From the NCBI GenBank assembly GCA_028705545.1, contig JAQWDG010000083.1, positions 1 to 7,404 on the forward strand: DNA of 7,404 bases. Reading direction: 5' to 3'. The position numbers and the translations under genes are program-made. This DNA comes from Methanoregula sp. GTDB lineage: Archaea > Halobacteriota > Methanomicrobia > Methanomicrobiales > Methanospirillaceae. Position 1 is the first letter of the stretch. Each line of letters begins with the position of its first letter. The notes below the pieces were generated by a model. It saw only the letters and a program-made list of their open reading frames with translations, was not told the DNA's origin and did no database searches. This document shows positions 1 to 5,789 of the stretch, piece by piece.

Positions 1-22
1 CGATACTACACGGATACTTCAT
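1..22 (-). CDS. Possible first codons of a gene leaving the left edge (partial)
   Basis: A minus-strand ATG at 22-20 opens a frame of only seven codons (MKYPCSI) before the window ends. Two signals make it more than a chance ATG. GTGAT lies five bases upstream (plus positions 28-32) and fits the GGTGATCC part of the archaeal ribosome site. A TATA-like CTTTATAGG lies about 45 bases upstream. Nothing can be said about the product. If real, the gene would lie downstream of the NrpR-like gene in the same direction, with its own promoter. The call rests on signals alone. Confidence 0.27.
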
Positions 23-66
23 CGGGAATCACGCGCCGGTTTTGGTGATACACATTTCTATCGGAT

Positions 67-75
67 CCTATAAAG
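67..75 (-). promoter_or_regulatory. Possible TATA box for the left-edge gene
   Basis: Read on the minus strand this is CTTTATAGG, close to the archaeal TATA consensus. Transcription would start about 25 bases on, near position 46. That leaves a leader of about 24 bases holding GTGAT before the ATG at 22. The plus-strand reading (CCTATAAAG) has no gene to serve. Confidence 0.27.
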
Positions 76-128
76 CGATGTGAGCTTTCACGTCCCGCAC
101 GGCTACAGGCAGGACACCGGTAAAAGAT

Positions 129-875
129 CTAATAATCCCGGATTTCGGCCATTTCCCTGATATCCATGAGGCCCTTCATGGCCTGAGTCTTTACCCAGTA
201 CCCATCCTCCCGCATCGCGGCCATGGGGTTGGTGCCCCCGACCGCGGCAACCGAGACATACTGCGGGCTGCCCGGGACGCCGAGCAGGGGAACGTTGGGG
301 ATGCCAACTTCGAGGATCCCGGTGAAACTGCTGTCCGCAAGTTCGTCGAGCACGGTTCCCACGAGCGGCTCTGCTTCCATGTGGAACTCGCGGATATTTG
401 CAAGGATATTCCCCGAACCTTTTCGCATCACGTTGTTTACCGAGGTGATCTGCTGGGAGATGAGAACCTGGAGCGGATCGATGGTCGTGTACTCGTAGAG
501 GATGATGTGCGTAAACCGGACCGGGGCCCGCTGATCAATCTCGACAACTCCCCCGCCGATGGGCTTGATTGGGACTCCCCGCCGGATTAAAAGGCCGTCG
601 AGCGTGATGCTGCAGACCGTGGAGATGGCCGTGCACCCCTCCGGTACGACGTACCCTGAGACCTTTTCCCCGGAATGATAGAATTTTACCATCCCGCTTG
701 CGGAAAGACCGGTCTTGTAAGCATCCTTTAAGATGGAGACTGCATATTCGAAATCCTCGTTTTTCACGAGCGACAGGTTGAAAACAACTGTCCCGGTTCC
801 CGCGGCAGGATCGTAGGTCACCTGCATCGCATAATCGTCGATACTGTGATCCACAAACTTGAGGGGCAGTTTCAT
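129..875 (-). CDS. NrpR-type nitrogen regulator, effector domain only (NrpRII-like)
   Basis: The 248-residue protein is essentially one NrpR (DUF128) domain. Matches remembered from the family include NLSLVKNEDFEYA (residues 33-45), STVCSITLDGLLIRRGVP (85-102), GGGVVEI (107-113), TIDPLQVLIS (131-140), GNILANIREF (155-164) and AVGGTNPMAAM (211-221). NrpR proteins repress nitrogen-fixation and glutamine synthetase genes in methanogens, and 2-oxoglutarate releases the repression. Full-length NrpR carries an N-terminal winged helix; this one has none. It therefore resembles Methanosarcina NrpRII, which works with a DNA-binding NrpRI. The frame is open back to an ATG at 977, but that start would overlap the divergent gene and add 34 unrelated residues. 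The ATG at 875 begins where the domain begins. No clear ribosome site precedes it. Family assignment is strong; the regulatory partner and targets are inferred. Confidence 0.9.
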   Translation of the reverse strand: MKLPLKFVDHSIDDYAMQVTYDPAAGTGTVVFNLSLVKNEDFEYAVSILKDAYKTGLSASGMVKFYHSGEKVSGYVVPEGCTAISTVCSITLDGLLIRRGVPIKPIGGGVVEIDQRAPVRFTHIILYEYTTIDPLQVLISQQITSVNNVMRKGSGNILANIREFHMEAEPLVGTVLDELADSSFTGILEVGIPNVPLLGVPGSPQYVSVAAVGGTNPMAAMREDGYWVKTQAMKGLMDIREMAEIRDY

Positions 876-883
876 TGTAGTGA

Positions 884-891
884 TTTTTAAG
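884..891 (+). promoter_or_regulatory. TATA box candidate for the divergent two-gene unit
   Basis: TTTTTAAG would place transcription start near 911, leaving a leader of about 27 bases that includes the ribosome site at 924-931. A better match to the consensus, CTTATATG at 933-940, overlaps the chosen start codon. It would only work if translation began at a later ATG such as 977. Confidence 0.3.
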
Positions 892-911
892 TGATTGCAA
901 TAGAAAAATTG

Positions 912-920
912 TTCTATAAG
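912..920 (-). promoter_or_regulatory. TATA box candidate for the NrpR-like gene
   Basis: The minus strand reads CTTATAGAA. A start of transcription about 25 bases on, near 890, would give a leader of about 15 bases before the ATG at 875. A second box-like stretch (CATATAAG, plus 932-939) lies further upstream. The intergenic space is only 62 bases, so promoters for the two divergent genes must be interleaved. Confidence 0.4.
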
Positions 921-923
921 CCC

Positions 924-931
924 AAGGTAAT
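924..931 (+). promoter_or_regulatory. Ribosome binding site supporting the start at 938
   Basis: AAGGTAAT differs by one base from the AGGTGAT part of the ribosome-binding consensus and sits six bases before the ATG at 938. The later in-frame ATGs at 953 and 977 have no comparable site. This favours 938, or the adjacent ATG at 941, as the start. Confidence 0.45.
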
Positions 932-937
932 GCTTAT

Positions 938-1921
938 ATGATGGAACACGACATGCGGGAAAAAGCCAAGAATGCAATGAGGCTCATTCTTGAAGCGGCG
1001 AAATTCGAGGTGGAAGAGGTGGATGAGCCCCTGGATCTGTCCGCGGTCCGGGAAGGCGAATGCGTCCTTGTGCTCTGTTCAAACGATGCCGATTTAATAG
1101 CCCAGTTCGACAAAACCAATTACAGCCTGATGGTCGACGACCAGGAGATGACCTGCAAGAAACTGCTTTTCACGCTTGAAAAGGATGCCTCGACACAGAA
1201 CTGCACCCAGTGGGGCGTCGACGAGTTCGTCCAGTACGCCGGCGAGGCAGTGCTCGCCGACATGGTGGGACAGGAACTCAAACTCGACCTCACCCCGGGC
1301 AAAGGCAAGGTAAAGAAAGCGGCAGCTGCCGCAGCGCCTGCCGCCGGTGGTGCTGCCGCAGCACAAGCCCCCGAGGAACCATCAGGGATATCGATCCTCC
1401 ACTTCCCGGTCAAGCTTTCCGAGCAGGCCGCGATCCGTACCGCAGGCATCCAGGGCGCGGCACGGCTCCGGTTCATGCCCTATTACCTGATCCACTACGT
1501 GAGCTCCGGCGAGCAGGTGTACAAGGACCGACGCATCCCGTTCGATGCTGACGGCTGGGGCGCAATCAACGCAATCAACGGGATCAAGCTCGACCTCGAC
1601 GGAACCAAGGCCGAGGATTCGGAGATCCCGGCAAATGCCGAAGTTGCCGACCCGCATATTACAAAAGAAGAGGCAACCGAGCGGATGGTAAGCGAGCTCA
1701 TCGAGCGCCTTACCCAGAAGGTCCGGATCAAGCAGGAAAAGGGCGATGCGATCTTCTACGAGGAGAAGACCTTAAAACCGGACCGGAAGAACATTTCTGT
1801 CGACGCAAAACAGGTCTACATCCCGGTCTGGCAGATCCGGGGCAAGAAGATCATCGAGGTCAACGCTTTCACGGGCGAGCTCCTCTCGGAGCCGATGGAC
1901 GAGGGCGTCGAAGTATTCTAA
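938..1921 (+). CDS. Unrecognised two-domain protein with alanine-rich linker
   Basis: I do not recognise this 327-residue family. The N-terminal part (about 1-120) is acidic and mixed alpha/beta, with a hydrophobic strand ECVLVLCS (41-48) and cysteines at 47, 73 and 89. A low-complexity hinge follows (about 121-150, Lys-rich then Ala/Pro/Gly), like the flexible linkers of multidomain enzymes. The C-terminal part (about 151-327) has an aromatic stretch FMPYYLIHY (179-187), a charged helical segment (about 241-265) and a closing YIPVWQIRGKKIIEVNAFTGEL (294-315 approx.). That last motif resembles the small beta-rich, PepSY-like or 'VNA-TGE' ends of secreted and membrane proteins. There is no signal peptide, membrane helix or lipoyl-lysine motif, so it is probably cytoplasmic. 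It lies 12 bases ahead of the flavoprotein gene, suggesting co-transcription and possibly a shared function. A nuclease-like fold for the N-terminal domain is possible but unproven. Confidence 0.85.
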   Translation: MMEHDMREKAKNAMRLILEAAKFEVEEVDEPLDLSAVREGECVLVLCSNDADLIAQFDKTNYSLMVDDQEMTCKKLLFTLEKDASTQNCTQWGVDEFVQYAGEAVLADMVGQELKLDLTPGKGKVKKAAAAAAPAAGGAAAAQAPEEPSGISILHFPVKLSEQAAIRTAGIQGAARLRFMPYYLIHYVSSGEQVYKDRRIPFDADGWGAINAINGIKLDLDGTKAEDSEIPANAEVADPHITKEEATERMVSELIERLTQKVRIKQEKGDAIFYEEKTLKPDRKNISVDAKQVYIPVWQIRGKKIIEVNAFTGELLSEPMDEGVEVF

Positions 1922-1923
1922 AC

Positions 1924-1930
1924 TTTTTTT
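1924..1930 (+). promoter_or_regulatory. T7 tract in the 12-base gap between two genes
   Basis: Seven Ts fall between the stop of the linker protein (1919-1921) and the ATG at 1934, where a ribosome site would be expected. Archaeal RNA polymerase can stop at T runs, so this may reduce read-through into the flavoprotein gene. It may equally be only an unstructured spacer. Confidence 0.3.
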
Positions 1931-1933
1931 CAC

Positions 1934-3280
1934 ATGATCGTTGTTCTCGGCGGGGGCCCGGCCGGGCGGATGGCCGCGATCCGCCTCGCCTCCGCAAAAA
2001 AACCCGTCACGCTTGTCGAGCCCAAAGGTGTCTCGCAGGGGATCGGCGGGCAGTGCCTCCATTTTGGCTGCATGCCGGTCTGTGCCTTAAACGATATTGC
2101 CCGTATGATCGGACAGGCACGCAGGTTCCGCGAGCGCGGGATGACCGATGCCGTCCCGTCATTTAACTTTGCAAAGGTTATGGAGGAGACGCTCGCGGTG
2201 CAGCAGAAGATCGCGGGGATTCTCGACCACGAGACACGCGAAGCCGGAGTGAATGTGGTCTATGGTAAAGCCGGCCGGGTGGACGGGCGCCGGGTCTTTG
2301 TCGGCGACGAAGAGATCGAAGCCGAAGCCATCATCATCGCAACCGGTTCCCGGCCCAACATCCCGAAAAGCCCGGGCATCAATCTTACCGGGGTCTGGAC
2401 ACCTCACACGCTCTGGGGGCTCCGCGAACTGCCGGAGAACCTTGTGATCGTTGGCGGGAGCGTGATGGCGGCAGAGTTCGCGTACATCTTTGCCGCGTTC
2501 GGGAGTCATGTTACGGTCCTTGCACGGAGCGGTTTTTTAAAAGGTCTCGATAAACACCTCCGGGCCATCGCCATCAAAGAACTCGAAGGCGTCGATATCC
2601 GCGAAGGGGCGGCGGTATCCGGGATCGAAGGGACGGACCGGGTCACGGGCGTGCGGTTCACAGCCGGGGGAAACGAGGAGATAATCGGGGCGGACGCTGT
2701 GTTCCTTGCGGCCGGCCTGGTGCCAAACTCCGAAATGGTCACGGGAATGGAGAAAGGTCGCGGAGGGGAGATCGTTGTGGACGACCGGATGCAGACGAGT
2801 GTATCCGGGGTCTACGCCTGCGGGGACGTGGCCGGGGCGCCTTACCTGACCCCGGTTGCCCGGCACGAAGGGATCGTTGCGGCCGACAACATCCTCGGGA
2901 TCGAGCGCCACATGGACTATTCACGGATCCCGCAGGCAATCTATCTCGCCCACGACCTCGCGTTCTGCGGCAATGGCGGCGAAGGGAGCGCATCGTTTGC
3001 CCTCCCCGGCCCGGCCGGGCCCGGCACCTACTGGTCGGTGCCGTACGGCGATACGGGCCTCGCGAAGATCTTCGCCGATCCGGCAACGGGAGAGATCGAA
3101 GGAATGTGCGTAGCAGGGCCGGCGGGCGGTGTCATCGCAGGATACCTCGCATTTCTCATGCGCCGGCACATCACCGTGCATGACTTCGAGGAATTTATCG
3201 AAGTCCACCCGTCCACGGACGGGGTGTACGGGCTTGCGAAATACGCCTCGGAACTTCTCCGGAAACGGAATGGGTCCTGA
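1934..3280 (+). CDS. Dihydrolipoamide dehydrogenase-like flavoprotein with altered active site
   Basis: The 448-residue length is usual for FAD-dependent pyridine nucleotide-disulfide reductases. Domains run in order: FAD site GGGPAG (6-11); redox disulfide C41-x4-C46 in GGQCLHFGCMP; ATGSRP (136-141); nucleotide-binding GGSVMAAEFA (174-183) followed by VTVLARS (193-199); second FAD motif ACGDVAGAPYLTPVARHEG (295-313); dimerisation domain (about 330-448). The ARS after the second strand resembles NADPH-using mercuric reductase, so NADPH is a plausible donor. Two departures matter. The Lys two residues after the CxxxxCxP proline in true lipoamide dehydrogenases is Cys50 here, and the C-terminal HPxxxE is HPSTDG (425-430), lacking the Glu partner. 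True lipoamide dehydrogenase activity is therefore doubtful; the substrate is unknown. The start is forced: a stop lies 15 bases upstream in frame and the ATG opens the FAD strand. It has no ribosome site and probably relies on coupling to the gene before it. Confidence 0.92.
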   Translation: MIVVLGGGPAGRMAAIRLASAKKPVTLVEPKGVSQGIGGQCLHFGCMPVCALNDIARMIGQARRFRERGMTDAVPSFNFAKVMEETLAVQQKIAGILDHETREAGVNVVYGKAGRVDGRRVFVGDEEIEAEAIIIATGSRPNIPKSPGINLTGVWTPHTLWGLRELPENLVIVGGSVMAAEFAYIFAAFGSHVTVLARSGFLKGLDKHLRAIAIKELEGVDIREGAAVSGIEGTDRVTGVRFTAGGNEEIIGADAVFLAAGLVPNSEMVTGMEKGRGGEIVVDDRMQTSVSGVYACGDVAGAPYLTPVARHEGIVAADNILGIERHMDYSRIPQAIYLAHDLAFCGNGGEGSASFALPGPAGPGTYWSVPYGDTGLAKIFADPATGEIEGMCVAGPAGGVIAGYLAFLMRRHITVHDFEEFIEVHPSTDGVYGLAKYASELLRKRNGS

Positions 3281-3289
3281 GATTTTCCC

Positions 3290-3296
3290 TTTTTTT
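3290..3296 (+). terminator. T-run terminator after the flavoprotein gene
   Basis: A T4 stretch and then a T7 run follow the stop codon within 16 bases. There is no hairpin, which fits archaeal termination. It separates the two-gene unit from the lysyl-tRNA synthetase gene. Confidence 0.5.
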
Positions 3297-3320
3297 CTGG
3301 CGTGGCACCCGGCGCTGTAG

Positions 3321-3330
3321 GTATTAATAC
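3321..3330 (+). promoter_or_regulatory. Promoter of the lysyl-tRNA synthetase gene
   Basis: GTATTAATAC is an AT-rich, perfectly palindromic 10-mer. As a TATA element it would start transcription near 3350, giving a leader of about 30 bases that includes the ribosome site. It follows the T-run terminator of the preceding unit, supporting a separate transcript. Confidence 0.45.
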
Positions 3331-3369
3331 GCTTGACATCGAAGGTATGAGGTACTCATTTAACAGAGC

Positions 3370-3373
3370 GGAG
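3370..3373 (+). promoter_or_regulatory. Ribosome binding site deciding the GTG start at 3381
   Basis: GGAG sits seven bases before the GTG at 3381. The synthetase has no ATG near its expected N-terminus, so this site is the main support for the GTG start. Confidence 0.6.
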
Positions 3374-3380
3374 CATTCCC

Positions 3381-4910
3381 GTGACCGATCCATCTGAAAT
3401 CCTTGCATTCGACCAGAGCCGGCTCGACAAAGTGCGTGCACTCCGGGAGAAGGGTACCGAAATCTACCCCCCCACGTTCGAGCGGAAGAACACCATCGCG
3501 GAGATCAGGACAAAGTTTTCAGAGATCACCCACGAGAAGAGCGAGGAGAGCGTGACCACCGCAGGCAGGATCTACCTTGTCCGCAACCACGGCAAGACCA
3601 TCTTTGCCGACCTCGGCGACGAGTCCGGGAAGATCCAGCTCTATATCCGCAAAGCCGACCTCGGCGACGAAGCGTTCGACTTCTTTAACCAGTTTATCGA
3701 GCGGGGCGACTTTGTCGGCGTCACCGGCCATGTCTTCCGGACAAAACTGGGCGAGATCACGATCTGGGTCGACACCATCACGCTCATCTCGAAAGCGGTC
3801 TGCTCGCTCCCCGAAAAGTTCCACGGCCTCACCGATGTCGAAAAACGCTACCGCCAGCGGTACGTTGACCTCATCGCAAACGAAGAAGTCCGGCAGAACT
3901 TCCGCAACCGGAGCAAAATCATCTCCGGCATCAGGAAATTTTTGGCCGACCGCGGCTTCCTCGAATTCGAGACCCCGATCCTCCAGCCGGTGTACGGCGG
4001 CGCAAACGCCCGGCCGTTCACCACCTTCCACCACTGCCTGGGCCAGAAGCTCTTCCTCCGGATCGCCCCCGAACTCTACTTAAAACGCCTCGTGGTCGGC
4101 GGATTCGAGCGGGTCTTTGAGATCGCACGGAACTTCAGGAACGAGGACATCGACACCCACCACAACCCCGAGTTCACGATGGTGGAGATCTACTGGGCCT
4201 ACCACGATGTGTACGATATGATGGGCCTCACCGAGGACTTCCTTGCAACCCTCGCGCAGGATGTTCACGGCAAGACTTCGTTCACGTTTGAAGAGACCGA
4301 GATCTCGTTTGCAAAGCCGCTCCGCAAGCTCACGATGGAGGACGCGGTAAAGGAGTACGCTAGTGTCGAGATCTTCAAACACACGCCCGAAGAGCTCCGG
4401 GCCATTGCGGTGAAAAACAACCTCAAGGAAGCGGAAAAGCCCCAGACCCAGCGTGAGTTCCTGGTGTACTTCTTCGAGAACATGGTCGAGGAAAAACTGA
4501 TCCAGCCGACCTTCATCTACGATTTTCCGGTCGAGAACTCGCCGCTCGCAAAGCGCCACCGCACCAAGGAAGGGTTCACCGAGCGCTTCGAGCTCTTCAT
4601 CTACGGCATGGAGATCGCAAACGGGTTCTCGGAATTAAACGACCCGCTCGACCAGAAGGAGCGCTTCGAGGCACAGGACAGGAAACGCCAGCTCGGCGAT
4701 CTCGAAGCCCAGATGATCGATTACGATTATATCAACGCGCTCGGCTACGGCATGCCGCCGACCGGGGGCGTGGGGATCGGGATCGACCGGCTCGTGATGC
4801 TCCTCACCGGCAACAACTCGATAAAAGAAGTGATCCTCTTCCCGTCCATGAAGAGCATACAGGCGGAAGACGGCAGCACTGCTGAAAAGGACACAAAACC
4901 CGGTAACTAA
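3381..4910 (+). CDS. lysS: Lysyl-tRNA synthetase, class II
   Basis: This cytoplasmic enzyme joins lysine to tRNA-Lys using ATP. The 509 residues match the class II enzyme from end to end. An N-terminal helix (1-50) precedes the anticodon-binding OB fold (about 57-140). The class II core has motif 1 around 175-203, then GGANARPF (206-213) and LRIAPELYLKRLVVGGFERV (226-245). Motif 2 is FRNEDIDTHHNPEFTMVEIY (252-271). Motif 3 is GGVGIGIDRLVMLL (462-475), followed by ILFPSMK (485-491). The RHNPEF of many bacterial enzymes reads HHNPEF here, nearer to the THNPEF of the eukaryotic form. All motifs look intact. Many methanogens use the unrelated class I enzyme, so the class II form here is of some interest. 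The gene starts with GTG and appears to be its own transcription unit. Confidence 0.97.
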   Translation: MTDPSEILAFDQSRLDKVRALREKGTEIYPPTFERKNTIAEIRTKFSEITHEKSEESVTTAGRIYLVRNHGKTIFADLGDESGKIQLYIRKADLGDEAFDFFNQFIERGDFVGVTGHVFRTKLGEITIWVDTITLISKAVCSLPEKFHGLTDVEKRYRQRYVDLIANEEVRQNFRNRSKIISGIRKFLADRGFLEFETPILQPVYGGANARPFTTFHHCLGQKLFLRIAPELYLKRLVVGGFERVFEIARNFRNEDIDTHHNPEFTMVEIYWAYHDVYDMMGLTEDFLATLAQDVHGKTSFTFEETEISFAKPLRKLTMEDAVKEYASVEIFKHTPEELRAIAVKNNLKEAEKPQTQREFLVYFFENMVEEKLIQPTFIYDFPVENSPLAKRHRTKEGFTERFELFIYGMEIANGFSELNDPLDQKERFEAQDRKRQLGDLEAQMIDYDYINALGYGMPPTGGVGIGIDRLVMLLTGNNSIKEVILFPSMKSIQAEDGSTAEKDTKPGN

Positions 4911-4911
4911 A

Positions 4912-4927
4912 TTTTTAACTATATTTT
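4912..4927 (+). promoter_or_regulatory. AT-rich promoter, and probable terminator of lysS
   Basis: This stretch just after the lysS stop contains TTTTTAACT (4912-4920) and CTATATTTT (4919-4927). Either can act as a TATA box for the lipoprotein gene at 4963; the first gives a leader of about 23 bases holding the ribosome site. The T runs may also end the lysS transcript. Confidence 0.45.
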
Positions 4928-4947
4928 ACCAACCCATTATTACCAAC

Positions 4948-4953
4948 AGGGGA
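4948..4953 (+). promoter_or_regulatory. Ribosome binding site of the lipoprotein gene at 4963
   Basis: AGGGGA lies nine bases before the ATG at 4963. That ATG is also the one giving a complete lipoprotein signal peptide. Confidence 0.5.
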
Positions 4954-4962
4954 ACCGGCATT

Positions 4963-5766
4963 ATGGACTACAAAACGCCCGCCCTTTTTCTTGTTCTCGT
5001 CCTTGTAATGGCAGCGATAACGGCAGGATGTACGTCTGCGTCTGCAAAGAATGTCACGGTAACTGCCAAGACCAAAATACCAGCGGGATCGGAAAAAGTC
5101 ACCCACAACGCAACCGGGGGATCTTCCCCTGCACACAAATATATCGCACAACAGCTTGCATCCGTGAAGTCCGACAACGTTGTCTGGACTACGGCCTACC
5201 GGATGTTCTCGAACCTACAATCCACGGAATACATCCACCCGCCGTACATCGTTGATGAAACAGACGGGATCTATAAGTTCGACTGCCTCGGGTTTGTTGA
5301 CAACGTGCTGATGGATGCGGATTTCTCCTCCTACCGGGCAATCGGCAACGGGACAACCCCGTCGATCGAATCGTATGCCGGGTATTTCGGGACTCTGGAT
5401 ACCGTTACCCCGGATGCCCGCGGGTGGACGCGGGTGGCGCATCCCGCCGACCTGGAGCCGGGCGACATCTGCCTCTGGCTCACGCCGGGCACGCTCGACA
5501 ACGGCCACATGTGGATCATTGCAGGAACACCTTCGGTCAACCCGGAGCGGACCAGCGAGGTGCTGGTGCGGATTTTTGACTCGACCGATGCCCCCCACAG
5601 CGGGGATTCGCGGACCGGTGCAGCGGACACGACCGGGCTTGGTTCCGGGATCCTCGGAATGACTGTCGACAGGACCGGAAATACTACCGGCATTTACTGG
5701 GAAGGCGGGGAAAGCCCGGTAGTTGGCGAGAGATACAAAACGATCGTCTGCGGCCGGCTCAAATAA
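4963..5766 (+). CDS. Predicted lipoprotein with NlpC/P60-like cysteine hydrolase domain
   Basis: The 267-residue protein begins with a signal peptide (short charged start, hydrophobic 7-19) ending in a lipobox-like TAGC at 20-23, so it is probably exported and anchored through Cys23. A Thr/Ser-rich spacer (24-57) follows. The C-terminal domain shows a papain-fold pattern: FDCLGFVDNVL (106-116) with candidate nucleophile Cys108; LEPGDICLW (164-172) then GHMWIIAG (181-188) with candidate catalytic His182; and RIFDSTDAPHSGDSR (203-217) as the likely third-residue region. This order is typical of NlpC/P60-type peptidases and amidases. Those mostly cut bacterial peptidoglycan, which this host should lack, so the substrate may be a surface protein or a foreign cell wall. 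Four N-glycosylation sequons fit an outside location. The fold is inferred from motifs; activity is untested. Confidence 0.85.
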   Translation: MDYKTPALFLVLVLVMAAITAGCTSASAKNVTVTAKTKIPAGSEKVTHNATGGSSPAHKYIAQQLASVKSDNVVWTTAYRMFSNLQSTEYIHPPYIVDETDGIYKFDCLGFVDNVLMDADFSSYRAIGNGTTPSIESYAGYFGTLDTVTPDARGWTRVAHPADLEPGDICLWLTPGTLDNGHMWIIAGTPSVNPERTSEVLVRIFDSTDAPHSGDSRTGAADTTGLGSGILGMTVDRTGNTTGIYWEGGESPVVGERYKTIVCGRLK

Positions 5767-5789
5767 AAAAAAGTTGTTCAGGCTTTTTT
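5767..5789. terminator. Shared bidirectional terminator of the two lipoprotein genes
   Basis: AAAAAAG (5767-5773) and CTTTTTT (5783-5789) form a perfect 7-base inverted repeat with a 9-base loop. It covers the gap between the two stop codons (5764-5766 and 5778-5780) and the last codons of the minus gene. It offers a T run on each strand: T6 for the plus transcript, and T8 (plus 5765-5772) for the minus transcript. Confidence 0.6.

Noticed and set aside
876..977. N-terminal extension of the NrpR-like protein to an ATG at 977
   Set aside because: The added 34 residues are unlike the family, would overlap the divergent gene's start and run through its promoter region. The NrpR domain begins at the ATG at 875.
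1298..1387. Alanine-rich segment as a lipoyl-domain linker of an acyltransferase (E2) subunit
   Set aside because: No lipoyl-lysine motif such as ETDKA, no peripheral-subunit-binding domain and no acyltransferase catalytic motif is present. Only the linker composition is similar.
3519..4559. Minus-strand open frames of 171 and 159 codons opposite lysS
   Set aside because: They are antisense shadows of a strongly conserved synthetase, with no ribosome site or family signature.
5417..5440. Direct repeat of CGCGGGTGG
   Set aside because: It is a two-copy coincidence inside the GC-rich lipoprotein coding sequence (around GWTRVAH) with no further copies.
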